A stretch of 64,000 nt of DNA from Rhizobium indicum. Its GTDB lineage: Bacteria; Pseudomonadota; Alphaproteobacteria; Rhizobiales; Rhizobiaceae. Location: contig NZ_CP054021.1 of the NCBI RefSeq assembly GCF_005862305.2, positions 2,480,001-2,544,000 on the forward strand, read 5' to 3'. Shown in pieces: positions 43,851 to 51,481 of the stretch; position 1 is the stretch's first letter, and every line of letters begins with the position of its first letter. The notes beneath the pieces are model-generated. The model was not told the DNA's origin, ran no database searches, and saw only the letters and a program-made list of their open reading frames with translations. The position numbers were made by a program, and so were the translations under genes.

Positions 43851-44705
43851 ATGAACATCAAGACCAACAGGATCGCCTTCCAGGGCGAATTCGGCGCCAA
43901 TTCCGACATGGCCAGCCGCGACATGTTTCCGACCATGGAGCCGCTGCCCTGCCAGACCTTCGAGGATGCGTTCACGGCGGTCGACAACGGCGATGCCGAT
44001 ATCGGGATGATCCCGATCGAAAACACGATCGCCGGGCGCGTCGCCGATATCCACCATCTGCTGCCGGAGTCGCGGCTGCACATCATCGGCGAATATTTCA
44101 TGCCGATCCGCTTCCAGCTGATGGTGCTGCCCGGTGTTACCAAGGACGAGATCCGCACGGTGCACAGCCATATCCACGCGCTCGGCCAGTGCCGCAAGAT
44201 CGTTCGCGCCAATGGCTGGAAGCCGGTGATCGCCGGCGATACGGCGGGGGCGGCGAAACTCGTGCAGGAAACCGGCGACCGCTCGATGGCCGCCTTGGCG
44301 CCACGCCTTGCCGCTGATCTCTACGGGCTCGAGATCATCGCCGAAAATGTCGAGGATACGGAAAACAACGTCACTCGCTTCGTCGTCCTGTCCCGCGACG
44401 AGGAATGGGCGCAACGGAATTCGGCGGAAGAAAAGGTCGTCACCACCTTCGTCTTCAACGTCCGCAACATTCCGGCCGCGCTCTACAAGGCGCTCGGCGG
44501 TTTTGCCACCAACAACATCAACATGACGAAGCTGGAAAGCTACCAACTCGGCGGAAAATTCGTGGCGACGCAGTTTTACGCCGATATCGAAGGCCATCCG
44601 AACGATCCGAACGTGCGTCGGGCGTTGGAGGAACTGCGGTTCTTTTCCGAGAAAGTCCGCATCCTCGGCGTCTACAAGGGGCATGCGATGCGAGGCCTGC
44701 TGTAA
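43851..44705 (+). CDS. pheA: Prephenate dehydratase PheA
   Basis: Makes phenylpyruvate for phenylalanine biosynthesis. The 284-residue protein is the monofunctional form: catalytic domain (about 1-180) beginning with RIAFQGEFGANSDMA and holding the invariant NVTRFVVL (the TRF motif), then a C-terminal ACT regulatory domain (about 195-275) with the phenylalanine-binding KLESYQLGG in place of the usual ESRP stretch. No chorismate mutase domain is fused. The start at 43851 fits the family; the open frame upstream overlaps kdsB. Confidence 0.94.
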   Translation: MNIKTNRIAFQGEFGANSDMASRDMFPTMEPLPCQTFEDAFTAVDNGDADIGMIPIENTIAGRVADIHHLLPESRLHIIGEYFMPIRFQLMVLPGVTKDEIRTVHSHIHALGQCRKIVRANGWKPVIAGDTAGAAKLVQETGDRSMAALAPRLAADLYGLEIIAENVEDTENNVTRFVVLSRDEEWAQRNSAEEKVVTTFVFNVRNIPAALYKALGGFATNNINMTKLESYQLGGKFVATQFYADIEGHPNDPNVRRALEELRFFSEKVRILGVYKGHAMRGLL

Positions 44706-44729
44706 GGCAAGCCCCGCAAGCCGCCTGAA

Positions 44730-45098
44730 TTATTTATCCGGCTCACAGACACGCAGCCGATGCCCATCCGGATCGAGCACGACGAAGGTCGGGCCGAAAT
44801 CCAGTTCGGTCAATTCCTGGGCGATCGGCAGACCGCGCTGGCGCCAGTCTTCATAATGTCTGGCGACGGCATTTTCTCCTTCGACCATGAAGGCCACTTC
44901 GCCTCGATTGCCGATGGCGGAGGGCTGCGGCTCGACCTTGCTGCGCCGCCAGAGACCGAGCGTGAAACCGCCCTCAAGCGGAAAAGCGACGAAATTCGGC
45001 GCTTCCGCAGCCGGTTCGCGGTTCAGCAGATTCCGGTAGAAGCTGGCGCTTTCACCCGGGTCCTTGACGTAGAGAATTATGAGATTGGGGCTGGTCAT
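44730..45098 (-). CDS. VOC/glyoxalase-like protein
   Basis: A 122-residue single-unit vicinal-oxygen-chelate fold protein: PNLIILYVKDPGESASFYRNLL at the start and a C-terminal FVVLDPDGHRLRVCEP, the classic end of glyoxalase/bleomycin-resistance proteins. Metal ligands are only partly those of glyoxalase I, so the reaction is not known. A 25-bp palindrome, repeated near the YafY gene, lies 45 bases upstream of its start, suggesting YafY control. Confidence 0.85.
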   Translation of the reverse strand: MTSPNLIILYVKDPGESASFYRNLLNREPAAEAPNFVAFPLEGGFTLGLWRRSKVEPQPSAIGNRGEVAFMVEGENAVARHYEDWRQRGLPIAQELTELDFGPTFVVLDPDGHRLRVCEPDK

Positions 45099-45142
45099 TT
45101 CGGTTCTCCCGTTGTTTAAGAATGGCGCCGCCAGAGATCTCG

Positions 45143-45167
45143 TCTGCTGACAAATTATGGCAGCAGA
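45143..45167. promoter_or_regulatory. Palindrome 1, probable YafY-family operator
   Basis: T-CTGCTGACA-AATTA-TGGCAGCAG-A: ten-base arms with one mismatched pair around a five-base centre. The same sequence apart from the centre recurs at 45600-45622. It lies 45 bases upstream of the VOC gene start on the minus strand. Confidence 0.65.
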
Positions 45168-45234
45168 CTACCGAGGGCGTTGCTATCGCAACGCCCCGTT
45201 CTCGTCGGGCAGAATGTTGATAGGGATGGGCGGC

Positions 45235-45302
45235 CTAAAGCGGTCGCGCATGTCGTTGTCGCAAAACCGCTGCACACTTTTGCGCGATATGCTTTAGAGC
45301 GG
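45235..45302. repeat. Mosaic repeat family A, copy 5 (short)
   Basis: Only the second palindrome is complete: GCATGTCG (45248-45255) and CGATATGC (45285-45292, one change) around AAAACCGCTGCACACTTTT. Its right edge CTTTAG contains the TAA stop of the small minus-strand gene at 45294. Confidence 0.88.
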
Positions 45303-45554
45303 AAAACGGTCCTCGCAGCGCGGGTCGCGTCCGTCGATGAAGCCGAGGTCGCGCTTCAGGTAATCCGGTGTCGCTTCAAGGTCGAGGCCGGTGCGGTCTC
45401 CTCTGCGAAATCGGAAAATGTTCATGACCAGGTGCAGCAGGCCTGACGGTGCTGACTGGCGGACATCGGCAAAAGTCTCGGCCGAAATGACATCGGCAAA
45501 GGACTCGGCCGCAAAACGGTCGTTGGTGAAATGAATGGCTGGAGGCGTTACCAT
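45294..45554 (-). CDS. Small hypothetical protein, 86 residues
   Basis: Starts at 45554 with a good ribosome site (AGGAGT, eight bases away) and the second palindrome 46 bases upstream. The C-terminal part (FRFRRGDRTGLDLEATPDYLKRDLGF, read in pieces) resembles the short DUF1127-like proteins that end in a D-x-G-L/F motif after a basic stretch, but the match is loose. Two near repeats, FAAESFADVI and SAETFADVR, occupy residues 14-33. Its stop codon is formed by the edge of a mosaic repeat. Likely co-regulated with the VOC gene. Confidence 0.65.
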   Translation of the reverse strand: MVTPPAIHFTNDRFAAESFADVISAETFADVRQSAPSGLLHLVMNIFRFRRGDRTGLDLEATPDYLKRDLGFIDGRDPRCEDRFPL

Positions 45555-45599
45555 GATCAGTACTCCTTCCTGGTGGATTGGCACTGATAATAACTCCAT

Positions 45600-45622
45600 C
45601 TGCTGACAGTTTATGGCAGCAG
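45600..45622. promoter_or_regulatory. Palindrome 2, probable YafY-family operator
   Basis: CTGCTGACA-GTTTA-TGGCAGCAG, identical in both nine-base arms to the copy at 45144-45166. It sits between the stop of the YafY gene and the start of the small gene at 45554. Confidence 0.65.
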
Positions 45623-45625
45623 CGT

Positions 45626-46321
45626 TCAGTTCTCCATCGGCACGTCCTGCGTCTCGCGCCATTCCTTGAGGAGCACCGTGCGGCGGCGTGGGTAGCGCGC
45701 CTCGTGCAAGGCCATGTCGATGATGCGGTCGGTGCGGAAGTGTCGAAAATCCTGGCGCAGTTCGCACCAGGCCATGAGGACGCGCACATGCTCGTAATAG
45801 CCGAGCCCGAAAGGCCAGACGCGGCGGCGCGAAATACGGCCCTGCTCGTCGCCATAATGCAGTTCGAGGATACGCTCCAGGCGGATCGCCCTGCGGATGG
45901 CCGAAACGTCAGCCTTGTCCTCGTCCCTGCGTTTGGGACCGACGAAAAGTGCTGCCGAATCGATCATCTCGTGCATATCGGCCGGCAGCACGGCGGCAAT
46001 CTTGGCCAGGGCGTCGGCACCGGCACCGGCAAGGCGCGGCTCGGCGGCGCGGGCCACCCAGCGCGAGCCGAGCACCAATGCCTCCAGCTCTTCTTCGGAA
46101 AACATCATCGGCGGCAGCATGAAGCCGGGCTTCAGCACATAACCGATGCCGGCTTCGCCTTCGATCATCGCGCCCTGGGCCTGCAGGCTGGCAATATCGC
46201 GATAGAGCGTGCGCAGGCTGACGCCGGTCTCCTGGGCAAGCACTGTGCCGGTCACCGGCCGCCGGTAACGCCGGAGCGTCTGGAGCAGCGTCAGCAGCCG
46301 TTCCGAGCGGGCAACCGGCAT
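45626..46321 (-). CDS. YafY-family HTH-WYL transcriptional regulator
   Basis: A 231-residue regulator: N-terminal winged helix (about 1-60, TGTVLAQETGVSLRTLYRDIASL) and a C-terminal WYL-type ligand-sensing domain (about 135-225, RRVWPFGLGYYEHVRVLMAWCELR, read in pieces). The family usually controls a neighbouring glyoxalase-like or similar small gene. Its start is four bases after the nudC stop, so it is co-transcribed with nudC and HIT. Two identical palindromes downstream mark likely targets. Confidence 0.9.
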   Translation of the reverse strand: MPVARSERLLTLLQTLRRYRRPVTGTVLAQETGVSLRTLYRDIASLQAQGAMIEGEAGIGYVLKPGFMLPPMMFSEEELEALVLGSRWVARAAEPRLAGAGADALAKIAAVLPADMHEMIDSAALFVGPKRRDEDKADVSAIRRAIRLERILELHYGDEQGRISRRRVWPFGLGYYEHVRVLMAWCELRQDFRHFRTDRIIDMALHEARYPRRRTVLLKEWRETQDVPMEN

Positions 46322-46325
46322 GGCG

Positions 46326-47285
46326 CTACCGCTTCCACTCCACCCAGTCGCGCATCAGGCGGTGGGCGATCGCCCCTTTCGGCGGCGAGGCCCTGCCTGT
46401 CGCGCTCGGGCGTTCCAGCATCTCGATCGTTTCCTCGCGGGTGAACCAGCGGCAATCTTCCAGCTCGGTCTCATCGCGGCTGATTTCGGTGGATTTCGCC
46501 TCGGCGTAACAGCCGATCATCAGTGAATGCGGCATCGGCCAGGGCTGCGAGGCGTGATAGCGGATGCGGCCGGTGCGGATGCCCGATTCCTCCAGCGTTT
46601 CGCGGCGCACAGCGTTCTCGATGGTCTCGCCGGGTTCGAGGAAGCCGGCAAGACAGGAATACATGCCGGGCGCGAAATGCGGACTGCGGCCGAGCAGGCA
46701 GAGGTCGCGCTGCTCGTCGACCGTCAGCATGATGACGACGGGGTCGGTGCGCGGGAAGATCACGTGTTCGCAGGCAGCGCAGACACGTTTGTAGCCGCCG
46801 ATGTGGATCTCCATCGCCGAGCCGCAGCGGCCACAAAAGCGATTGTCGCCATTCCAGCGGATGAGGCTCGCGGCCTGGGCGAATTCGCCGAGCAACACTT
46901 CGTCGATCAGCATTTCGCGAAACAGCGTGCGACCGTCGGCAGGCTTGTACTGGCTGGTGAGGTCGTCGACGTCGATGCCAACGGGAACGGCAAGGCGCGG
47001 CTCGCCGCTCTTGCGGTAACCGAGAAGCACGGTCTCGTCCCAATCCGGCTGCAATTCCTGCAGCTCGTAGCGGGCAAAGAGCGGGTCGAGCACCTGGCCG
47101 TCATGCTTCAGCACCAGCTTATCCCTGGTGAAGGCGAAGATATGGGTGCCTTCCTTGGCCAGCGCCTTTTCGACGGATTGTTCGTCGCGATGCTCGGAAT
47201 CGCGGTTGAGGTCGTTGGCGGCAAAGGCCGTGAGATTGCTGGGTTCCGGATGCGGCACATCCGAATCGAAAAGCGAATGACTCAT
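46326..47285 (-). CDS. nudC: NAD(H) pyrophosphatase / RNA deNADding enzyme NudC
   Basis: A Nudix hydrolase of 319 residues that cleaves NADH and removes NAD caps from RNA. The zinc ribbon is CGRCGSAME with a second pair VCAAC, followed by the Nudix box GFLEPGETIENAVRRETLEESG (G-x5-E-x7-REUxEExG intact). The NudC-specific SQPWPMPHSLM follows. The N-terminal domain (about 1-130) is typical of alphaproteobacterial members. The start overlaps the stop of the HIT gene (ATGA). Confidence 0.94.
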   Translation of the reverse strand: MSHSLFDSDVPHPEPSNLTAFAANDLNRDSEHRDEQSVEKALAKEGTHIFAFTRDKLVLKHDGQVLDPLFARYELQELQPDWDETVLLGYRKSGEPRLAVPVGIDVDDLTSQYKPADGRTLFREMLIDEVLLGEFAQAASLIRWNGDNRFCGRCGSAMEIHIGGYKRVCAACEHVIFPRTDPVVIMLTVDEQRDLCLLGRSPHFAPGMYSCLAGFLEPGETIENAVRRETLEESGIRTGRIRYHASQPWPMPHSLMIGCYAEAKSTEISRDETELEDCRWFTREETIEMLERPSATGRASPPKGAIAHRLMRDWVEWKR

Positions 47286-47692
47286 GATGAAAGGGCTTCC
47301 CGCAGCTTCGCTATAAATTCGTCTCTCTTTCCGTCTTCGTAGGGTTCAGCGCGCCCGAAGCCCCAGACGGGACCCGGCCAATTGGCATCGCCTTCGAAGC
47401 GGGCAATGACATGAACATGAAGCTGGCGGACGATATTGCCAAGAGCCCCGACATTGATTTTTGTCGCGCCGGTGATCTCCTTCAGCGCCTTGGCGACCAG
47501 CTCCGTCTCGAAGGCAAGCAGCACCTGGTCGAGCGGCGTCAGCTCGAAGATTTCGGTGATGTCAGCCCGGCGCGGCACGAGAATGAGCCAGGGCCAGCGG
47601 GCGTCCCTCGACAATCTCAGATCGCAGAGACCGGTGACCATGATGCTGACGCTGTCGTTTTCCAGCCGGGGATCGAGCGCGAAACCTTTCAA
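47282..47692 (-). CDS. HIT-family hydrolase, TTG start
   Basis: A 136-residue histidine-triad protein of the diadenosine tetraphosphate hydrolase type. The triad motif reads QLHVHVIAR near residue 95, and WPWLILVPRR is typical for the alphaproteobacterial group. No in-frame ATG precedes the conserved FALDPRLE. A TTG at 47692 has AGGAGG seven bases upstream and gives the expected N-terminus. An ATG lying in the same spacer is in another frame. It is the first gene of the HIT-nudC-yafY unit. Confidence 0.87.
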   Translation of the reverse strand: MKGFALDPRLENDSVSIMVTGLCDLRLSRDARWPWLILVPRRADITEIFELTPLDQVLLAFETELVAKALKEITGATKINVGALGNIVRQLHVHVIARFEGDANWPGPVWGFGRAEPYEDGKRDEFIAKLREALSS

Positions 47693-47744
47693 AGGGCATT
47701 CCTCCTGTCTTTTCCTACGACTAGCAGTTTTTTCGCATGTTGGC

Positions 47745-47773
47745 TTGCTTTTGATGACGATATTGCCGATATG
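47745..47773 (+). promoter_or_regulatory. Sigma-70 promoter of the SRP RNA gene
   Basis: TTGCTT (47745-47750), 17 bases, GATATG (47768-47773). A start at 47781, the first base of the SRP RNA, falls eight bases further on. Confidence 0.5.
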
Positions 47774-47780
47774 TGCATCC

Positions 47781-47877
47781 GGGAGGTTGGTGGTGGACGA
47801 GCCACTCGCCAACCGGGTCAGGTCCGGAAGGAAGCAGCCCTAACGAGCCCGGCACGGGTCATCGTGCCAGCCTCCCA
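47781..47877 (+). ncRNA. ffs: Signal recognition particle RNA (4.5S)
   Basis: The small bacterial SRP RNA, partner of Ffh in membrane-protein targeting. The invariant domain IV is present, with GGTCAGGTCCGGAAGGAAGC followed by the closing strand AGCCCTAACGAG. The ends GGGAGG (47781) and CCTCCC (47871-47876) pair, giving a single long hairpin of about 97 bases. It lies in the usual alphaproteobacterial place just before dnaX. Confidence 0.97.
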
Positions 47878-47923
47878 CCTTCTCTCCACGAAGTGCCCGA
47901 CAGTCCGGGCGACAAGCAGGGCG

Positions 47924-49801
47924 ATGAGCGACACCGAGCGACAATCAAAAGATGCCGCCTCGACGGGCACCGGATACCGAGTGCTGGCTCGCAAATACCG
48001 CCCCAAGGATTTCACGGACCTGATGGTCGGCCAGGAGCCGATGGTCCGCACCCTCACCAACGCCTTCGAGACCGGCCGCATCGCGCAAGCCTACATGCTG
48101 ACCGGCGTGCGCGGCGTCGGCAAGACGACGACGGCGCGCATCCTGGCGCGGGCGCTGAACTACAAAACATCGGAGATCGACAAGCCGACGATCGACCTTC
48201 GCACGCCGGGCGAACACTGCCAGGCGATCATGGAAGGCCGGCATGTCGACGTGATCGAGATGGATGCGGCCTCCCATACCGGTATCGACGATATCCGCGA
48301 GATCATCGAGCAGGTGCGCTACCGGCCGGTTTCGGCGCGCTACAAGGTCTATATCATCGACGAAGTGCACATGCTGTCGACACAGGCCTTCAACGGCCTG
48401 TTGAAGACGCTGGAAGAGCCGCCGGAGCATGTGAAGTTCATCTTCGCCACCACCGAGATCCGCAAGGTGCCGATCACCGTGCTGTCGCGCTGCCAGCGCT
48501 TCGACCTGCGCCGCATCAGCGCCTCCGATCTCGTCGGGCTGTTCACGACAATCGCGGCCAAGGAAGGCATCGAGGCGGAAGCTGACGCGCTGGCGATGAT
48601 CGCGCGTGCTGCCGAAGGCTCGGCGCGCGACGGCCTGTCGCTGCTCGATCAGGCGATCGCTCATGGCGCAGGCGTCGTGCAGGCGGAAGCCGTGCGCGGC
48701 ATGCTCGGCCTTGCCGATCGCGCCCGGATCGTCGATCTCTTCCAGCATGTCGTCAAAGGCGATGTGGCCGCCGCCCTCGGCGAGTTCCAGAACCAGTACG
48801 AAGCCGGCGCCAATCCGGTGGTAGTGCTGACCGATCTTGCCGATTTCACCCATCTGGTGACGCGGCTGAAATATGTGCCGGATGCGGCAAACGATCCTTC
48901 GCTCAGCGAGGTCGAGCGCACCAAGGCGGCGGAATTTGCGAAGGGCGTTGCAGTGACGACGCTGTCGCGCATCTGGCAGATGCTGCTGAAGGGCATTCCC
49001 GAAACGGAAGGCTCCTCGCGAACGGCGGGCGCTGCCGAAATGGTGCTGATCCGGCTTGCACATGCCGCGCATCTGCCGGCGCCCGAGGATGCGGCGCGGC
49101 GGCTTGCCGAATTTTCCGGCGACAATGCCGGCCCGCGGCCCTCTTCCCCACCTTCCGGCAATGGCGGCAACAACGGAACACGGGTTTCCTATCAGGGCAG
49201 TGTCGCCGCACGCGCGCCGGAAACAGCACCGAGCAAGCCACAGCCTTCAGCGCCGGTGGCGATGCTGCGCGCCGTGCCGAGCAGCCAGCCGGAAACGACG
49301 CCTGTCGGGCGGATCGAAACCAAGCCCACTGAAGCGCCGAAGCCGCTCGTCCCGATCAATTCGGTCAACGATATCGTCAACCTCGCCACCGAGAAACGCG
49401 ATCCGAAGCTGAAGGCGATGGTGCGCACCTTCCTGCGCCCGGTCCGGATCGAAGCCGGCCGGCTCGACGTCAGCCTGGCTCCCGGTGCGCCGACGACGCT
49501 GCTCAACGAGCTTGCCGTCAAGCTGAAGGAATGGACCGGCATCCATTGGATTGTCAGCCTCAGCCGCGACGAGGGCCAGCCGACGCTTGTCGAAGCGGAG
49601 GCCAGGACCCGGGAACAGCATGTGATCGACGCGCGCCAGGACCCTGACGTGGCGGCAATCCTTGCGCATTTCCCCGGTGCCAAGATCATCGACGTGCGCG
49701 TACGGGCGCCCGAACCGGAGGAGGAAGGCCAGGTGACGCCGCCGGCCGCCGCCGAATCCGAGGAAGGTGACATCCTGCCGGGCGACGACATAGAATTCTA
49801 A
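47924..49801 (+). CDS. dnaX: DNA polymerase III subunits gamma/tau DnaX
   Basis: The clamp-loader motor and replisome organiser, 625 residues. The AAA+ domain has Walker [19 protein letters not shown], the tau family [16 protein letters not shown], Walker [11 protein letters not shown] and sensor 1 FIFATTE. The four-cysteine zinc module found in most DnaX proteins is reduced here to a single cysteine in GEHCQAI. The C-terminal third is Pro/Ala-rich then conserved, as for tau. No obvious A-rich slippery site for gamma production stands out. ATG 47924 suits the family. ybaB follows after 22 bases. Confidence 0.96.
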   Translation: MSDTERQSKDAASTGTGYRVLARKYRPKDFTDLMVGQEPMVRTLTNAFETGRIAQAYMLTGVRGVGKTTTARILARALNYKTSEIDKPTIDLRTPGEHCQAIMEGRHVDVIEMDAASHTGIDDIREIIEQVRYRPVSARYKVYIIDEVHMLSTQAFNGLLKTLEEPPEHVKFIFATTEIRKVPITVLSRCQRFDLRRISASDLVGLFTTIAAKEGIEAEADALAMIARAAEGSARDGLSLLDQAIAHGAGVVQAEAVRGMLGLADRARIVDLFQHVVKGDVAAALGEFQNQYEAGANPVVVLTDLADFTHLVTRLKYVPDAANDPSLSEVERTKAAEFAKGVAVTTLSRIWQMLLKGIPETEGSSRTAGAAEMVLIRLAHAAHLPAPEDAARRLAEFSGDNAGPRPSSPPSGNGGNNGTRVSYQGSVAARAPETAPSKPQPSAPVAMLRAVPSSQPETTPVGRIETKPTEAPKPLVPINSVNDIVNLATEKRDPKLKAMVRTFLRPVRIEAGRLDVSLAPGAPTTLLNELAVKLKEWTGIHWIVSLSRDEGQPTLVEAEARTREQHVIDARQDPDVAAILAHFPGAKIIDVRVRAPEPEEEGQVTPPAAAESEEGDILPGDDIEF

Positions 49802-49823
49802 AGTTTCAACAAGGAGCGAGACG

Positions 49824-50147
49824 ATGCGCGACATCATGGGCATGATGGGCAAAGTCAAGGAAATGCAGGCCAAGATGGAGCAGATGCAGGCGGAGATCGC
49901 CGAGCTCACGGCCGAAGGCAAGGCGGGCGGCGGTCTCGTCGCCGTCGTCATCACGGGCAAGGGCGAGCTGAAGAGCCTGAAGATCGATCCGTCGCTGTTC
50001 AAGGAAGACGATGTCGAGATCCTCGAGGATCTGATCGTCGCCGCTCACAAGGACGCCAAGGACAAGGCCGAGGCGCTCGCCGCCGAAAAGACCAAGGCGC
50101 TGACGGCAGGCCTGCCGATCCCACCGGGCTTTAAGCTGCCGTTCTGA
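49824..50147 (+). CDS. ybaB: Nucleoid-associated protein YbaB/EbfC
   Basis: A 107-residue DNA-binding protein of the YbaB/EbfC family that forms dimers with tweezer-like helices. The [16 protein letters not shown]-terminal helix and [22 protein letters not shown] core are typical. It follows dnaX with an AAGGAGCGAG ribosome site, in the widespread dnaX-ybaB-recR order, here interrupted by the oppositely oriented MOSC gene. Confidence 0.95.
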   Translation: MRDIMGMMGKVKEMQAKMEQMQAEIAELTAEGKAGGGLVAVVITGKGELKSLKIDPSLFKEDDVEILEDLIVAAHKDAKDKAEALAAEKTKALTAGLPIPPGFKLPF

Positions 50148-50177
50148 GGCGGCCCTCATATCAAGGTGTCAAGTGAT

Positions 50178-50807
50178 CTAGTGCGCTTCGTCGGTTTGGG
50201 ATTCCAGCATGGCCCGAAGCTTGTAGTGAATTGGGGCCGCGAGATATCGCGCCCGATCTGCGCCCTGAAGCCTTCGGCCGAAGGTCTCCATTAGCTCGGG
50301 CATCGTAATCTTGTCTCCCGAAAAAGACGTGTATTCCATCGGCATCCCGGGCTCGACCACGCCGCCCCGGATGACGCGGCAATAAATGCCGGGACGGGCG
50401 GCGGCGGTGTAACGCTTGACGAATTTCGGATCGGCCATCCTGGCGGCGAAGGTGGCGCAGGGCATACGGCATGCCGTGACCTCGAGGACGAGATCGCCAG
50501 CGGCGAAGCGGTCGCCGACGGCGACGTCGCGATTGTCGAGATCCGATATCACCATGTTTTCGCCGAACGTGCCGGCCTCGTAGGGCTGGCCCAGCTCCTG
50601 CGCCCACCAGTCGAGCGTCAGCGATCCCTCGACATAGACTGCCTGGTCGACGCCGCCATGGTGTTTGCGGTTGCAGATCGCATCGCCGACCAGACCTTCG
50701 GCATCGATCATCACCGCGCCGTTGACGGCGTGTTTGAAGATGCCGGTCTTGTAGCTCTTGCCCGGCAGTCTTTCCGGATTGCCGGTGCACAAGGCCAGGA
50801 TTTTCAT
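50178..50807 (-). CDS. MOSC-domain protein (YiiM type)
   Basis: A 209-residue MOSC (MoCo sulfurase C-terminal) protein. The fold is recognised by NRKHHGGVDQAVYVEG, GTFGENMVISDLDNRDVAVGDRF (in parts) and the conserved cysteine in LEVTACRMPCATFAARM, thought to bind sulfur or the molybdenum cofactor. YiiM-like members protect against N-hydroxylated purines. ATG 50807 opens the domain; the frame is open upstream across recR but that is antisense. It splits ybaB from recR. Confidence 0.88.
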   Translation of the reverse strand: MKILALCTGNPERLPGKSYKTGIFKHAVNGAVMIDAEGLVGDAICNRKHHGGVDQAVYVEGSLTLDWWAQELGQPYEAGTFGENMVISDLDNRDVAVGDRFAAGDLVLEVTACRMPCATFAARMADPKFVKRYTAAARPGIYCRVIRGGVVEPGMPMEYTSFSGDKITMPELMETFGRRLQGADRARYLAAPIHYKLRAMLESQTDEAH

Positions 50808-50864
50808 GGGATGGCCGATCCTTCCGCGATTCCGTTTTCGTTCCATATCAGTTAAGAACGGCGC

Positions 50865-51470
50865 ATGGCAAAACGAGTCACCGGACCCGAAATCGAAAAA
50901 CTCATCCAGCTTCTGGCGAAGGTGCCGGGCCTCGGGCCGCGCTCGGCGCGCCGGGCGGCACTGCATCTGATCAAGAAGAAGGATCAACTGCTCGGCCCGC
51001 TGTCGAATGCAATGGGCGAGGCCTATGACAAGGTGAAGATCTGCTCGCGCTGCGGCAATGTCGATACGGTCGATCCCTGCATTGTCTGCACCGACACCCA
51101 ACGCGATCAATCCGTCATCATCGTCGTCGAGGACGTATCGGATCTCTGGGCGCTGGAGCGGGCAGGCGCGATGAACGCCGCCTATCACGTGCTCGGCGGC
51201 ACGCTGTCGCCGCTCGACGGGGTCGGTCCTGACGATCTCAACATTCGCGGCCTGATCGACCGGGTCGGCGAAGGCGGCATCCGGGAACTGATCATCGCGG
51301 TCAATGCCACCGTCGAGGGACAGACGACGGCGCATTACATCACCGACCAGTTGCAGGGGCTCGACGTGAAGATCACGCGGCTGGCGCATGGCGTGCCCGT
51401 CGGCGGCGAACTCGACTATCTCGACGAGGGCACACTTGCAGCCGCACTTCGAGCGCGGACGGTGATATGA
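50865..51470 (+). CDS. recR: Recombination protein RecR
   Basis: RecR acts with RecO and RecF in gap repair. The 201-residue product has the N-terminal helix-hairpin-helix [16 protein letters not shown], the zinc finger [16 protein letters not shown] near residues 58-73, and the Toprim domain starting at [15 protein letters not shown] Walker-B-like TAHYITDQL follows. Its stop at 51468-51470 overlaps an open frame that continues into the lytic transglycosylase. Confidence 0.96.
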   Translation: MAKRVTGPEIEKLIQLLAKVPGLGPRSARRAALHLIKKKDQLLGPLSNAMGEAYDKVKICSRCGNVDTVDPCIVCTDTQRDQSVIIVVEDVSDLWALERAGAMNAAYHVLGGTLSPLDGVGPDDLNIRGLIDRVGEGGIRELIIAVNATVEGQTTAHYITDQLQGLDVKITRLAHGVPVGGELDYLDEGTLAAALRARTVI

Positions 51471-51481
51471 GGGATTTGCAT

